A stretch of DNA of 33,267 nucleotides from Thelonectria olida (GCA_020736575.1 JAGPYM010000116.1:1-33267), one strand, 5' to 3'. Counted from the first letter of the stretch, positions 1 to 9,603 are shown. Notes: generated from the sequence alone by a model not told the origin. Made by a program: numbers and translations.

Positions 1-624
1 AGCGAAACGCAGATTGCCGAAGTTTGAGTAGTTGGCGCTTGGTAATGACGAAGAAGGGGGAAAGTTAGATAAAAACAGACTGATATCGATATGCAACATC
101 TAATATGTTCGGGGGTTACCGCGCCGCTTTGCTTCCACCCACTCAACTTGTTGCCGCTGGCCACGACCGATGATCGGATCGAGGACCTTGTCGGGGGGAG
201 GTGTTTCGGGTTCTCCACCTAGACGCCCATTCCCTGCGCGTTGCCGGACTGTATCCGGTACCCCAGACGTGCCAAGGCGGGAACGGAAGCTGCACTTGAG
301 CCGATGCTCTCCCGGTTTGCCTCGTATCCGGTGAAGAGGGGGACGAGAGGGGGACGGAAGCTGGACAAAGTTCCTCCTGGATAGCATCCCCTCAGTGCTC
401 TTAAGCCTGCACCCTGGTATCAACAGCGGGGTTGGCCCAACTAAACTGCGCCGAAAAAGAGGTACATTTGCTACCACCTATTTTTCTATCATGATAGAGG
501 TACCAACACTTTCCGTTGTTACAAAGCGCGACTTTGTACACACAACACAAGTGCCTCGTCTGCGACCTCACGATATTACCATTGAGCGGCCCCAAACGTC
601 TGATTTTTGGCCTATTGACCTAGT
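1..624. other. No recognisable gene
   Basis: Ordinary base composition. Several short open frames occur on both strands, but none shows a family motif, a signal peptide or a convincing exon structure. The right end leads into the GH95 relic, so part of this stretch may be more strongly decayed sequence of the same gene. Confidence 0.4.
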
Positions 625-873
625 TTGGCCCTGCTGAAAGCCCTGACATGGGAGGCAATCCAAGTTGATCTTCCGGAGGCTGCAAGCATCCTAGGGTACT
701 TTCTCGACAATGACAACGTTCTAGCTAAGATCAAGACATACCGAAACGGGCTCAGGCCAACAGAAACTGGCCCCGGGGGCCAGATCCAGGAATGGCGTGG
801 GGATTCTAATGAAGTTGAGACACGCTATCGTTAACTTTCTCATCTTATAGATCTGTTTCCTGCGACTCTGTGA
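625..873 (+). pseudogene. GH95 alpha-L-fucosidase-like relic
   Basis: The frame from 625 reads like the C-terminal part of the catalytic domain of glycoside hydrolase family 95, whose members remove alpha-L-fucose or related sugars from polysaccharides. The recognisable elements are an EAASILG helix, a GGQIQEWRGD motif and, after it, RYR-stop-LSHLIDLFP, which corresponds to the family's RH(V/I)SHLxGLyPG motif. A TAA at 832-834 replaces the histidine of RH and a TGA follows at 871-873, while the frame stays alignable through both. No start codon, signal peptide or N-terminal domain is visible, and an AT-rich block begins just downstream. It is therefore a fragment with stop codons. The family call rests on motif memory, not on a search. 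Confidence 0.55.
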
Positions 874-899
874 CACCTGTCGTTAATAGAAATCTGGCT

Positions 900-1370
900 A
901 TAACATTTATAAAGTTACTAGAGCTGCTGCCAGGGTGACTAGTTTAGTTAGTAGTTAATAGTTAATAGTTAATTAACTATTAACTAAGTAATAAATAATT
1001 AATAAATTAATTAAATAAGTTTAATTAATAGTTATTAATTTAAAAGTGGGGCTAGTTATTAGTTATTATTAGTTAAAAAATAAAAAATTTATAATAACTA
1101 TTAACTATTATAATTAGTTAGTAGTAACTTTTTAATAATTAAAAGTTATATAATTTTATAATTATATAACTAATTATATAATATTTTATAAAAAATAAAA
1201 AATTTATATATTATATAACTCTAGCTTGGGGTATAATAGTATGTCTCTAGTTATAATTAAATTAAACCTTTTAAATTAAAAACTTAAATTAGAAATAAAA
1301 AAATTATAATTAGTTTAAATCTAGTAGCTAGCAGCTAGTTAAGCGCAAGTATATTTTATAATTCGAGAAG
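900..1370. repeat. Small AT-rich RIP-like block
   Basis: Almost only A and T, rich in TTAATTAA and TAGTTA strings, and bounded on both sides by ordinary sequence. Its right end (1223-1362) is a copy of a sequence found again at 15211-15349. This looks like a small RIP-mutated insertion, for example a solo LTR, but no target-site duplication could be identified. Confidence 0.6.
1223..1362 (+). repeat. Dispersed repeat R2, copy 1
   Basis: This stretch matches 15211-15349 with scattered transitions and small indels. Shared landmarks are GCTTGGGGTATA near the left end and the GCTAGTTAAGCGCAAG string at 1332-1349. GCGCAAG is unusual in DNA otherwise stripped of CpG and CpA. The element type is unknown. 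A long terminal repeat is possible, because copy 2 is followed by a TATA-like sequence. Confidence 0.6.
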
Positions 1371-1811
1371 CCAGGTCTAACTAAAGGCATCTCGCCTGAC
1401 GAAGTTAGTATGTTGCGGTTATTTCTAATAAACGTCCAGTGCGGACCTTCGGTGCTGGTAGCGAGGTCGGCGTAGAACCTTGGAATTTTCGTATTGGAGA
1501 CACCCTGGGTGGCCCGGGATGCCCAACTCCCAAACGGGAAATACCGAGACAGGCCAAAAGACAGTTGGAACCGGGGTCGAAGGTGGTTCCAGCAACAAGA
1601 GATATGAGAAGACTAGAGACAACAGTCACAAAGATCAACTGTCTGGGTTCAATGGGCACGACGTGGCAGCGGGTAGTGAGATCGACATCTTGCTAGTGAT
1701 GAGACAAAATTTCTTATCTAAACGGTAAGTCAAATTTTATTCAGTGTGTAAGTGGCCGAGTTACACTCTGGAGCTGTCACTATTCCCATTACAGTTGAGA
1801 GAACACCGTCT
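1363..1811. other. Intergenic, no recognisable gene
   Basis: Ordinary base composition between the AT-rich block and the 3' end of the aldolase-family gene. Overlapping short frames on both strands show no family motif. The part next to 1812 presumably holds that gene's 3' untranslated region. Confidence 0.4.
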
Positions 1812-3207
1812 CTATCTTTCTTCCAACAAGCTCTTCAAGTACTTGCTATTAGACAAACGGGTCGCGGCTTCCTCGCTCAAAAGCTGCAGTGGGAGCCTGG
1901 GTGTAGCAGGATATCCGAATTGTTGGCTAAGCAAGTACTTCAGCCCAGCCACCTTGAATTCAATGTCAGCATGTTGTGTACGCCTGTTTGTAGAATGATA
2001 TTACTTACACCCCCACTTAATAGTTCTGCTTCAGCTAAGGAGGCTCTCTCCTGGAGTCGCCTGGCTGTTGCCCAATCTGCAGGACTATTCAGACTCTGGG
2101 TGCTACGCCACAACTCCATAGCGAAATCCTGTAGTGGTAAGTAATTTCCCAATTACACGTAATAACACCTCCTGCAAATGTTACTTACTGGTACAATGTT
2201 CGGTAAGGGGCTAATAGCACCGGCGGATCCAACCGAAATGGACGGAAGTAAGAAGTCGATGAACCCAGCGATCGTCCTAAAAGATTCGTCTACAAGGCTT
2301 GTAATCCTTGAGACCTTTCCAACATTACCACAGCTACAAGGCATTCTTAGCAACCTTGATAAGTTCCGAAAGCACTAGTGACTACCTACGATAGCATGAC
2401 ACCGCATATGTTCGGTGCAGCCCTTGCAATATCCACAATATCGTTACTGGTCAGATCGATACCACCTGCAACCAGCGGAAAGTTGTAAATGACTCTGGTT
2501 TGTCAAGCATCTTTGTTAGCTAAGAGTCCTTTCTGTCTTATAGGTACGCCGTTCTCGACAAGTACCGAGGTATACATACACTGGCACTGGCGATTTAGAG
2601 GCAACATCAATGAAAAATGTCTTAATCGCAGTCGGGTATGCCTTTAGTACACTCGCAAAGTAGCTTGGCGCTATAACGAGTACAAATTCGGCACCAGCAG
2701 CCGCCGCATCCTTCGCGAGACTGATAGTCTCTCGTGTGCTTGTCGCACCTACCCCGGCTACAATTGGCATCTGGTGTAGGTCATTTTCATCAAGCGCGGA
2801 CCGAATAGCCCGGATCAGTTGTATGCGCTCTTGGCGATCCTAGAGTTGATGTTAGGAAGCGTTGATTCGCCTCAGCTGCAGGAATCTATACGAACCAAAT
2901 GAGCGGCCTCTCCCATTGTAGCGGAGACAACGGGAATAACTCCTGGTTTAGCAACATCTGTCCTTGCCAGGTTAGCAAAAGAGGTTCTTAATTCGTCCAT
3001 ACATGTTGGCAAGAGAGAATAATGTCTTGTTACATATAGCGTGCTCTTTGTAGGCTTTGAGGTCTAGTTGAATGTTAGTAAACTCTTAAAGTCTGAATTG
3101 CTATTGTGATCCAATCTAAAAACAGGAGCATGCTTGCCTAACTCATCCTTATTAGTAAAGAATGCTGGTAGAGGAGCATAAACTCCTAGCGGAAGAGGTT
3201 TTGCCAT
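1812..3207 (-). CDS. DHDPS/HOGA-family aldolase-like protein
   Basis: Eight exons reconstruct a 310-residue protein of the dihydrodipicolinate synthase / 4-hydroxy-2-oxoglutarate aldolase family: 3207-3138, 3063-3034, 2957-2896, 2839-2580, 2494-2390, 2333-2189, 2128-2009 and 1952-1812 (stop TAG). Phases match at all seven junctions, and most introns have a CTAAC- or CTGAC-type branch site. Intron 1 is GC-AG (donor AG|GCAAGC); intron 3 uses a weak GTTCGT donor. Family members form a Schiff base with a 2-oxo acid and make or cleave a C-C bond in a TIM barrel. Visible are GVYAPLPAFF near the N terminus, SATMGEAAHL (45-54, where GTMGE is usual), the catalytic-type tyrosine Y144 in IYNFP, and CGNVGK (177-182). 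The Schiff-base lysine expected in GVKLxCGN is Met174 (ATG, 2397-2395). Length and domain are complete, so it may be a functional non-aldolase or a recently inactivated gene. It is divergent from the NmrA-like gene. Confidence 0.85.
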
Positions 3208-3510
3208 GGTATGTTAAATTGTTTAGAATTGTATTTTAAGAAAAGACTTAGCATTGAGGCGAGAAGAGTGATAATAATCTAGGAGAACATCACATTCTTA
3301 TATCATCGATTGCTTCTAAATACAAAGCCTAAGTAACACAATCCCAAGACTTCTAAAAAAAACTAAAATTTAAGGTTTCTAGCATATGCTGTATCACATC
3401 CGGACGTTCCGACGGTCTTGACCACGCCCGCATTAAGATCACCCCTCGTTGTACTACTTCGCGCATATGCTTACAAATTTAGGAGCGTGAGCAAGCATAG
3501 AAAATGCGGA

Positions 3511-3567
3511 CGGCAAAGACGGCAAAGACGGCAAAGGCGGCAAAGGCGGCAAAGGCGGCAGAGGCGG
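3511..3567 (+). repeat. 9-bp minisatellite, about 6.3 copies
   Basis: Six consecutive 9-bp units of CGGCAAAGA or CGGCAAAGG, the last varied to CGGCAGAGG, plus a partial CGG. Being a multiple of three it gives periodic peptides in each frame, including Gly-Lys-Asp/Gly, but no frame is open far upstream with a start codon. I read it as non-coding and hypervariable. Confidence 0.9.
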
Positions 3568-3915
3568 AAATACCCACCTCGACTAGCGGGGTTTCCAGAC
3601 GTCATAATGTCATTGATCATCCATCACGATTAATAAACTGCGTTTAACCATCTCATTGTCATAAAGCTCTAGAGAATTATTAATCAAAAAAAGTGGCATC
3701 GCAAGCCACCACAACCAAATCATCTTACGGAACCAGTGTTACTCGCACTAATCAGTGCAGCGCCTGACTATGATAAATAGCACTGCAACTGCCTCTGCGG
3801 AGAAGGGAGTCTCAGAAGCAGTCCCGATCAACCAAAAAGCATAGATTATACGACAGCAATCCGCCCAGTGCAGCTTATACTTCCCTCAACTTCTGAGTTT
3901 CGGAACTACGCAAAG

Positions 3916-3963
3916 GTGAGCTCAGCTCGACTTGGCCAAAATGACCTCAACTGCTAACTGCAG
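3916..3963 (+). other. Candidate 5' UTR intron of NmrA-like gene
   Basis: A GTGAGC donor at 3916, a GCTAAC branch motif and a CTGCAG acceptor ending at 3963 define a 48-bp intron lying 60 bp before the start codon. The spacing from branch to acceptor is short, so this is a motif-based suggestion only. Confidence 0.4.
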
Positions 3964-4023
3964 ATCAGCCCGACCGTCTCATTGTTTCGAGTAAATCCAT
4001 CACAATTTTACAATCAACACGCG

Positions 4024-4956
4024 ATGGCTTCAGCAATCCAGGGACGGAAGATCGCCATTACCGGCGGCAGCGGCCAGCTCGGGAAGCCGGCTATCGAATC
4101 CCTCCTCAAACTGGGAGTCCATACTATTACCGCTATTCAGCGACCCGAGGCTACCAGCACGTTTCCTGCCGGGGTCGTTGTTAAGAAGGGCAACCTTGAA
4201 GATGAAGCTTTCCTCGCCAACGTGCTCAAAGGCCAGGATGCCCTAGTCTTAATGCCGCCTCTGCCTCAACTCGTCCAGCTTCAGGAGCCTGCGATCCGCG
4301 CGGCCGCTAAGGTTGGCGTCCCCTACGTCTTCCCATCTGAGTTCGGGCCCGACCCATTTGCCGGCCAGCTTGTAGAGGAGAATGGGCTTCTTATAGCCAA
4401 GAAGAGCATTCGTGATTTGATTGAAAAGCTTGGTGCTAGCAGTTGGGTCTCTGTGGCCGTCGGCCCGTGGCTCGATGGCGGTCTCGATGCTGGCTTATGG
4501 GGTATCAACGCCAAGGCTCGCAAGGCAACGATCTGGCAGGGTGCCGTCGCCAAGGCCAATACGGCAACCATCGCACACACTGGTCAGGCGGTTGCTGCGG
4601 TGCTGAGCCTGCCGGAGGCTGATCTGGTCAAGTACAGGAACAAAGCTGTGTACACGCCGTCGTTCTACCTCACGCAGCGGGAGATCCTAGACGCTGTTCA
4701 GCGCGCAACTGGCACGACGGACGCGGATTGGGACATTGAGTCGCGGGATGTGAGCGAAGTGGCTAAGGAGTATGAGGAAAAGATTAGTCAGGGTGACGGT
4801 TTGGCACCTTTTGTCAAGTTCTTTGTCACACACTTCTTGGAGGGCCACGGCGGCGACTTCAACCGCAAGGTTAATGCGGCCGAGTTGAAGAAACTGGAGC
4901 AGCTAGGGCTGCAAAAGGAGGACCTCGATGAGGCCGTCAAAGCGGCGCTGGAGTAA
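4024..4956 (+). CDS. NmrA-like / isoflavone-reductase-like NAD(P)-binding protein
   Basis: A single-exon gene for a 310-residue cytosolic protein of the NmrA/isoflavone reductase-like (CipA-like) short-chain dehydrogenase superfamily. The N-terminal Rossmann motif GGSGQLG (14-20) binds NAD(P)H. FPSEFGPDPF (103-112) and the lysine-containing helix around K126-K127 (LLIAKKSIRDLIE) match the atypical reductase subgroup, where a lysine in this helix helps catalysis. I chose the ATG at 4024 over an in-frame ATG at 3982. It has a better initiation context (GCGATGG) and puts the Rossmann strand at the usual distance from the N terminus. Members reduce phenylpropanoid-like or polyketide substrates, or act as redox-sensing regulators; the substrate here cannot be inferred. 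It is divergent from the aldolase-family gene. Confidence 0.88.
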   Translation: MASAIQGRKIAITGGSGQLGKPAIESLLKLGVHTITAIQRPEATSTFPAGVVVKKGNLEDEAFLANVLKGQDALVLMPPLPQLVQLQEPAIRAAAKVGVPYVFPSEFGPDPFAGQLVEENGLLIAKKSIRDLIEKLGASSWVSVAVGPWLDGGLDAGLWGINAKARKATIWQGAVAKANTATIAHTGQAVAAVLSLPEADLVKYRNKAVYTPSFYLTQREILDAVQRATGTTDADWDIESRDVSEVAKEYEEKISQGDGLAPFVKFFVTHFLEGHGGDFNRKVNAAELKKLEQLGLQKEDLDEAVKAALE

Positions 4957-5473
4957 ATCATATGGAAGTTTGAAGCAATAGTATGTTAGTAATGCAACTT
5001 TAACTGGATTTCTCTCAGCTATACTCAAACTACTTAAATGAAACTGCGGGTTCTGAATAAGAGCATCAATCTTGGTGTTAAGACATTCTTACGCTGTGTT
5101 TCAAAACCAATTTTCAGAGCAGGATGCTTCTTTAGCTAAGGTTGAGCACAGGTTTAGTAGGTGGACGAAAGGGTCCGAGACGACCAGCCTTCGAAAATCT
5201 TATGCACCTGTCTGTGGACTTGCAGGAATCTACGAGTTCCCAAAGAGACAATTCCAGGTGTAAATGGGCGCGGTCAAGTAATATCTTTCGTGGAAAGCCT
5301 CAAAGCCTCCGTTTTTGCTTGCAGCTCTAAGTTTGCTAGAGCAGGTTACGCTCGCTCTAAGGCTATGCTTAAACCAACTACTTAATATCAATCGTGCCAT
5401 GATACCACTGTACGATGCAAGGCCCCCTTGAGGACACAATATTCCATGCTATTAGTAAAAGCTAAGCTATCTC
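4957..5473. other. Intergenic, no recognisable gene
   Basis: Space between the 3' ends of the convergent NmrA-like gene and the HeLo/kinase relic. Several short overlapping frames show no motif. I looked for tRNA-like and repeat structures and saw only a short TAGAGC...GCTCTA inverted repeat near 5337. Confidence 0.45.
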
Positions 5474-6950
5474 CTATAATGCACACTTTAACTTACCAAA
5501 AACCTGCCAGAAGAGCGCCCTCTCTACCCATAGTTCCATGTTCTTCATATCATTAACCTCGATAACCCGATTTGAGTAATCTTCACTATCCTCCTCAAGA
5601 CCCTCGAGACAAGCTAAAGCAGCATCTCGATAGGAAGTTTCCATTCTGGGGCCAAGTTTCCATTTTGCTGTCGTAGCTCTTCCGAAAGCGAAGTGGCCAG
5701 CCACGATCCCTGGGCCATTTGTCTGGATGGACGTGCATGTCGAAGTCGCCGATTGAGTGCGTTATCCCCTCCGTGGCCGAGATACTACGCTTCTCGCCCT
5801 CAGTGCCATCCGGTCGCGCGTATTGTTAGCCTTTAAGATATGGCCGTGTCAACTCGATTTCTCCGCTGGCCTTGTCCCGGAAAAAGAAGATGTTGTAGCT
5901 GGACATCTTTCTGTGGATCCAGCCGGCGCAGTGAAGGTGATACAAAGATATGGCAAGGCTATAGGCAAGGTGGCAACGGTCGTCAAGATCGGGAATACAA
6001 GGATCCGGTGCCGTGAACGAATCACCTATTATCTTCCTTTGAGTACTTAGCGGGCTGTTTCCCGCTACATTCGTGGGCAGTCGATAGACAAAGCAAACAA
6101 TGCTAGTTTCACACCCATTGAGGAGACGGCCAGTTACTAGGCAGAATCCAAGGCAGTTGAGAATCCGATAATCATCGTTGGAGACCGCCGTCCCGCGCAA
6201 AAGTGAGGCTATGTGATCACAACATCTGGCGAGCTCTTCAGCAGAGATCGTGGAATTCTCCAACTCAGTGTGTGTCGATCTCCATTCAGTGAGGACAAGT
6301 TCTCGCTTTTGAAGCATTCCAGAGTGCAGTGTCGCCGAAACACCGGCCGGCTCATAGTCATGTACGGGCCTCATGGCTAGCATTCCATTCTTCAGTCGAG
6401 GCTCTGTGAAGCCTGGGAAGCAGGAAATAAGAATAGGACAGCGGCAAACTTCATTGCCGTCATCAGTTTGTTGCAGTGTTTTATCGGGGAATGGAGACAT
6501 GTTCTCCGAGAAGTTGGTCATGTTCCTCCGACGTAGTTCGATCGTTGTGGCGGCTTTATGATCCATGTGGCCCAGTTCTTCAACGGTGATCCTCTCAAGA
6601 TCCACATGTGCATCGATACGCTCGCCAATGAGACTCGAGAAAGAGTGTTTGTGTCATTTCTTGGGAGCAGGCTTCGCAAGCGATCATTCAAGACATTCAG
6701 CTCTGTGAGCATGTCACTCAGGTTATCTTCGTCTCTCATGATCGCTTGAAAGCAGTCTTGACTTGAGCTCCTTGGGTTGCCTTGGCTGCTAAGACTAAGA
6801 CCCAGCCCGGCTATATGGCCGGCTTCCTCTATAGACGGTAGTGCGGCTGCCTCCCGAGCAGACGACGGTCCCGTGTTTTTAGCTTCATCAACGGTATTCT
6901 TGATCTCTTTATTAACAGGGCGGACGATTATTACGACACGGCTCTAGCTT
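5474..6950 (-). pseudogene. HeLo/kinase-like protein pseudogene
   Basis: Three frames on the minus strand together resemble the large fungal family with an N-terminal HeLo-like domain and a C-terminal degenerate protein-kinase domain, often linked to heterokaryon incompatibility and NLR genes. Readable parts are AIMRDEDNLSDMLTELNVLN (helical linker, about 6740-6690), then IDAHVDLERI, the kinase-like LHCAGWIHRKMSSYNI with SGEIELTRPYLKG, QYARPDGTEG, RFRKSYD, and the C-terminal METSYRDAALACL and ELWVERALFWQVFGKL. Four lesions are visible. The frame changes by one base near 6629-6645. A TAA at 5828-5826 stands where an aromatic residue is usual. The kinase stretch normally following KSYD is missing at about 5660, with an 11-bp direct repeat (5635-5645 and 5654-5664) at the junction. 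The N-terminal HeLo part is interrupted upstream of about 6930. The gene is not expected to give a full product. Confidence 0.75.
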
Positions 6951-7346
6951 CCTCAAACTCAAATTGAGAGAGGTTGCGGTGCAGGCTGGATATTAGTAAT
7001 ACTTGGGGCCTGGGATTTTTCTAGTGCGTTTATTAAAGGTAAAGAATGTCTAGAATTACAGCGTATAGTAGGCATTTTGATGTTGCGGATTGATTACTTG
7101 AAAATATGAAAATTTAGTGTGTTCTAAAGCTATTGCCTGTAGAGGTGAGGTAAAAAATGGTGACATAGGGTATCCCGGCTGATATAGGGTTTTCAGACCA
7201 ACCACGGGACGCCCCGAGGTTGGCAGAAGGCAGTCCCACAATGCCAACGGGTAATGGGTGGTCTGACTTACCATATAAGCTAACTTATTCTAATAGGAAG
7301 CAAAGACATGGACGTCTATAGATCATCCTCCGAGCCTGGTAGTCTT
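6951..7346. other. Intergenic with an imperfect palindrome
   Basis: No gene recognised. It lies between the decayed 5' end of the HeLo/kinase relic and the 3' end of the MFS gene, and is moderately AT-rich up to about 7190. The only clear structure is the inverted repeat at 7193-7266. Confidence 0.45.
7193..7266. repeat. Nested inverted repeat (possible hairpin)
   Basis: TCAGACCA (7193-7200) pairs with TGGTCTGA (7259-7266). Inside it GTTGGCA (7219-7225) pairs with TGCCAAC (7242-7248), with partly paired GC-rich sequence between the two stems. It lies about 80 bp beyond the MFS stop codon. It may be a 3'-end structure or the remnant of a small inverted-repeat transposon. Confidence 0.55.
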
Positions 7347-9250
7347 TCAGCCAGCCAAGCCTTCAACATGTTTTCCTTTGACACTAATCCATTTTACAAA
7401 GACCGCCCCAATTATCATAGCAGCAGCAAGCCCGGTGCACATCTGGAATGTCTTGACCAATGCTTCGTTATATGCTGAGACGACGCCGGCGATCATTTCG
7501 GAAGACACAACCTTCCGGAAGCCAGTGGCGCCGGCGGCCACAACAGCGTTGAGATCCAACCCAGGCACGTTGGCTGCAATGTCTTTAACCAACTTGTTGG
7601 AAAAGAGGTTCTGGCCGACAGACATAAAGATGGCTCCCCCCAAATTGAGCAGGAACGCGATGAGAGATGTTCCAGTAGGAATGTCGTCCATTGTTAGCAC
7701 GGTCTGGATGACCATGAGAGTCTGCTGCAGGGAACAACCTGCTCCCGCGCCCATAATGACCTGGTAGCCTATCCAGTGGGAGCTCGGCGTTCCTGGGGCC
7801 CAGGTTGTTATGAGGCCGGCGCCTACGGAAGTGAGGACCGACCCAGCGATCATGAAAGGCGCCGAGTAGCTAATGACAGGAACAAGGAAGCCTGCGATGA
7901 GAGAAAAGACCATGGATCCAAGAAGCATGGGCAGATTTCGTATGCCTGATTCGACGGCAGATGTCCCCTTGACGGCCTGAAACCAAAAGGGGATGAAATA
8001 CGTGAACGGGAAGAATGCACCTCCCACGCAAAAGGCAAACAAGCAGGATGACCACACAGTCCGGCTGATCTTGAAAAGGCGAGGCGGCACAGTCGCCTTG
8101 TTGCCCATCCAGAGTTGAGTGGTGACAAAGGCAACAAGCAACACGGCAAACAAGACCAGCAAGACGATGATACGACCATCATGCCACTCATAGGTAGTTC
8201 CCGCCCACTGGAGTGCGAGAAGCAGGCAGATGACCATGGGCATGAAGAACAAAGTGCCAAGAGGATCAAAGTACCAGAACTTCTCGCGCCATCCACCGAG
8301 GCTAGCAAGAGTCTTGGTCCTTGGTGTGTCATGGTAACAAAAGACGATTGCGACGACTGTGATGGCTCCGATAGGTAAGTTGATGTAGAAGCACCAGCGC
8401 CATGTCACCTTGTCCGTAAAGAAGCCGCCGAGGAGTGGCCCTGCTACAGACGAGATGCCATACATGGAACCGGCTATGCCTGTATATATTGGTCTCGTCT
8501 GCAGCGGCGTCGAGTGGGATAGGATGATGAGGCCACCGGATAATATCCCGGCAGACCCCATACCGGCAATAGCGCGACCGATAATCAGGGCAACCGAGTT
8601 TGGCGCAACACCGCATATCAGACTGCCGACTTCGAAGAGAAAGAGGGCGCCGAGGAAGACTAGCTTGATTGAGAAGATTCCGTACATCTTGCCGAAGAAA
8701 AGCTGGAGCGAAGCCGTCGTCAGAAAGTATGCTGTATTCAGCCACGTCAGCGTTTCGCGCAGGTCCCAGAAGCAGCGGGCACCTACCACTTCCATACCAT
8801 CCGATATCACCCAGGCTGGAAAACTGATCCGTGATTTTGGGAATTGCAGTTGCAATAATGGAATTATCCTGGGAGCAACAATGTTAACTTGAACCGGTGC
8901 TGAAATCTTCAATTTCCCCGGGTGATGAGTTTTCTTACCAGGCCCATGATAAAAACAGCCAAACAAAGGCCGACAACGATGAGAAACAATGGTATCCCAG
9001 TAGGATAGTCGGTGGCGTCCATTGCTTCACAACACGCGGTCTTGTCTGCCGCCAGGCTCTCGTTTCCATCATTTCCCTCTTTTGTGTCTTGCTCTTCTTG
9101 TGGAAACTTGGAGCTATTAGTCGAGGGCCCTTGTTTTATCTGGATATTGTCGAGTTCGTCCTGCATCAGCCCTGATGGTACAGCAGATGGGGCAGCTGTG
9201 CCGCTGGGGGCATTTGGCGTCAGAGTCTCGACGGACCTGTCAGTCCACAT
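7347..9250 (-). CDS. MFS transporter, DHA2 (14-TM) family
   Basis: Three exons, 9250-8939, 8868-8787 and 8731-7347, join in phase to a 592-residue plasma-membrane proton antiporter of the TOXA/aflT-like multidrug exporter type. The introns (70 and 55 bp) begin GTAAGA and GTAGGT and end CCCAG and ACAG; removing them restores the family core. Residues 1-80 are a polar cytoplasmic tail. TM1 starts at YPTGIPLFL (82-90) and runs into [16 protein letters not shown] (105-120), the DHA2 motif in TM1. [11 protein letters not shown] (144-154) corresponds to motif [12 protein letters not shown] (183-193, R184) to motif B and [12 protein letters not shown] (223-234) to motif C, followed by [12 protein letters not shown]. 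The C terminus is complete (TGA at 7349-7347). The start at 9250 gives the only frame leading into TM1. Its divergent Zn2Cys6 neighbour suggests local, substrate-induced regulation. The substrate is unknown. Confidence 0.93.
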
Positions 9251-9368
9251 GTTAGATTTCGGGGAAATGGTAGGAAAGGAGACAGTAAAAAGCGTCAACG
9301 GCAGGGTTTCTGATGCCTCTGAGCAGCTGTGAAAAGGCAAGAGATCTAGAGATCTAGATTTGGGATTC

Positions 9369-9374
9369 TTTATA
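9369..9374 (-). promoter_or_regulatory. TATA box of the MFS gene
   Basis: TATAAA on the minus strand, 119 bp before the MFS ATG, in otherwise GC-balanced sequence. This spacing allows a typical fungal 5' UTR. Confidence 0.45.
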
Positions 9375-9594
9375 TGTCGATGGAGACCGCAACGGCTGAA
9401 CAATGAAGCCAAAGCGCTAGCTAAATGCCGACCCCGAATAGGTAGGGCCGCCTCGGGCGAAGGCAGTGTGATGCTGAACACGCATTGGAGTTGTCGAACA
9501 ACTTGATTACATGTGTCCCAGGTGCATGTCCGAATGTCCGTGGTCCGAAGGGTTCCCACCCCGAGAAATAACTCTATGCGATTGGTCAGAATGC

Positions 9595-9603
9595 CGGAGG
9601 CCG
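9595..9603. promoter_or_regulatory. Candidate Zn2Cys6 site CGG-N3-CCG
   Basis: The sequence CGGAGGCCG is an inverted pair of CGG half-sites with a 3-bp spacer. It lies 130 bp before the regulator's start codon and could allow autoregulation and control of the exporter. Such triplets also arise by chance in GC-rich promoters. Confidence 0.3.

Larger units (their letters stand above)
3208..4023. promoter_or_regulatory. Divergent intergenic region
   Basis: This region separates the start codons of two divergent genes, the aldolase-family gene (minus) and the NmrA-like gene (plus), and must hold both promoters. It contains a 9-bp minisatellite in the middle and a candidate 5' UTR intron near the plus-strand gene. 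No convincing TATA box was identified for either gene. Confidence 0.5.

Noticed and set aside
100..477. 125-codon minus-strand frame
   Set aside because: No family motif, proline/arginine-rich composition typical of chance GC-rich frames, and overlap with other equally plausible frames.
1752..2144. 130-codon plus-strand frame
   Set aside because: It overlaps the last three exons of the minus-strand aldolase-family gene, whose phased splice sites and motifs are far more convincing.
3418..3633. Frame encoding an Arg-Arg-Gln repeat
   Set aside because: Product of the 9-bp minisatellite; the peptide has no fold signature and the flanks are not coding-like.
8732..8966. N-terminal part of the unspliced MFS frame as protein
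   Set aside because: It reads through two introns. Splicing restores the DHA2 motif [11 protein letters not shown], which the unspliced frame lacks.
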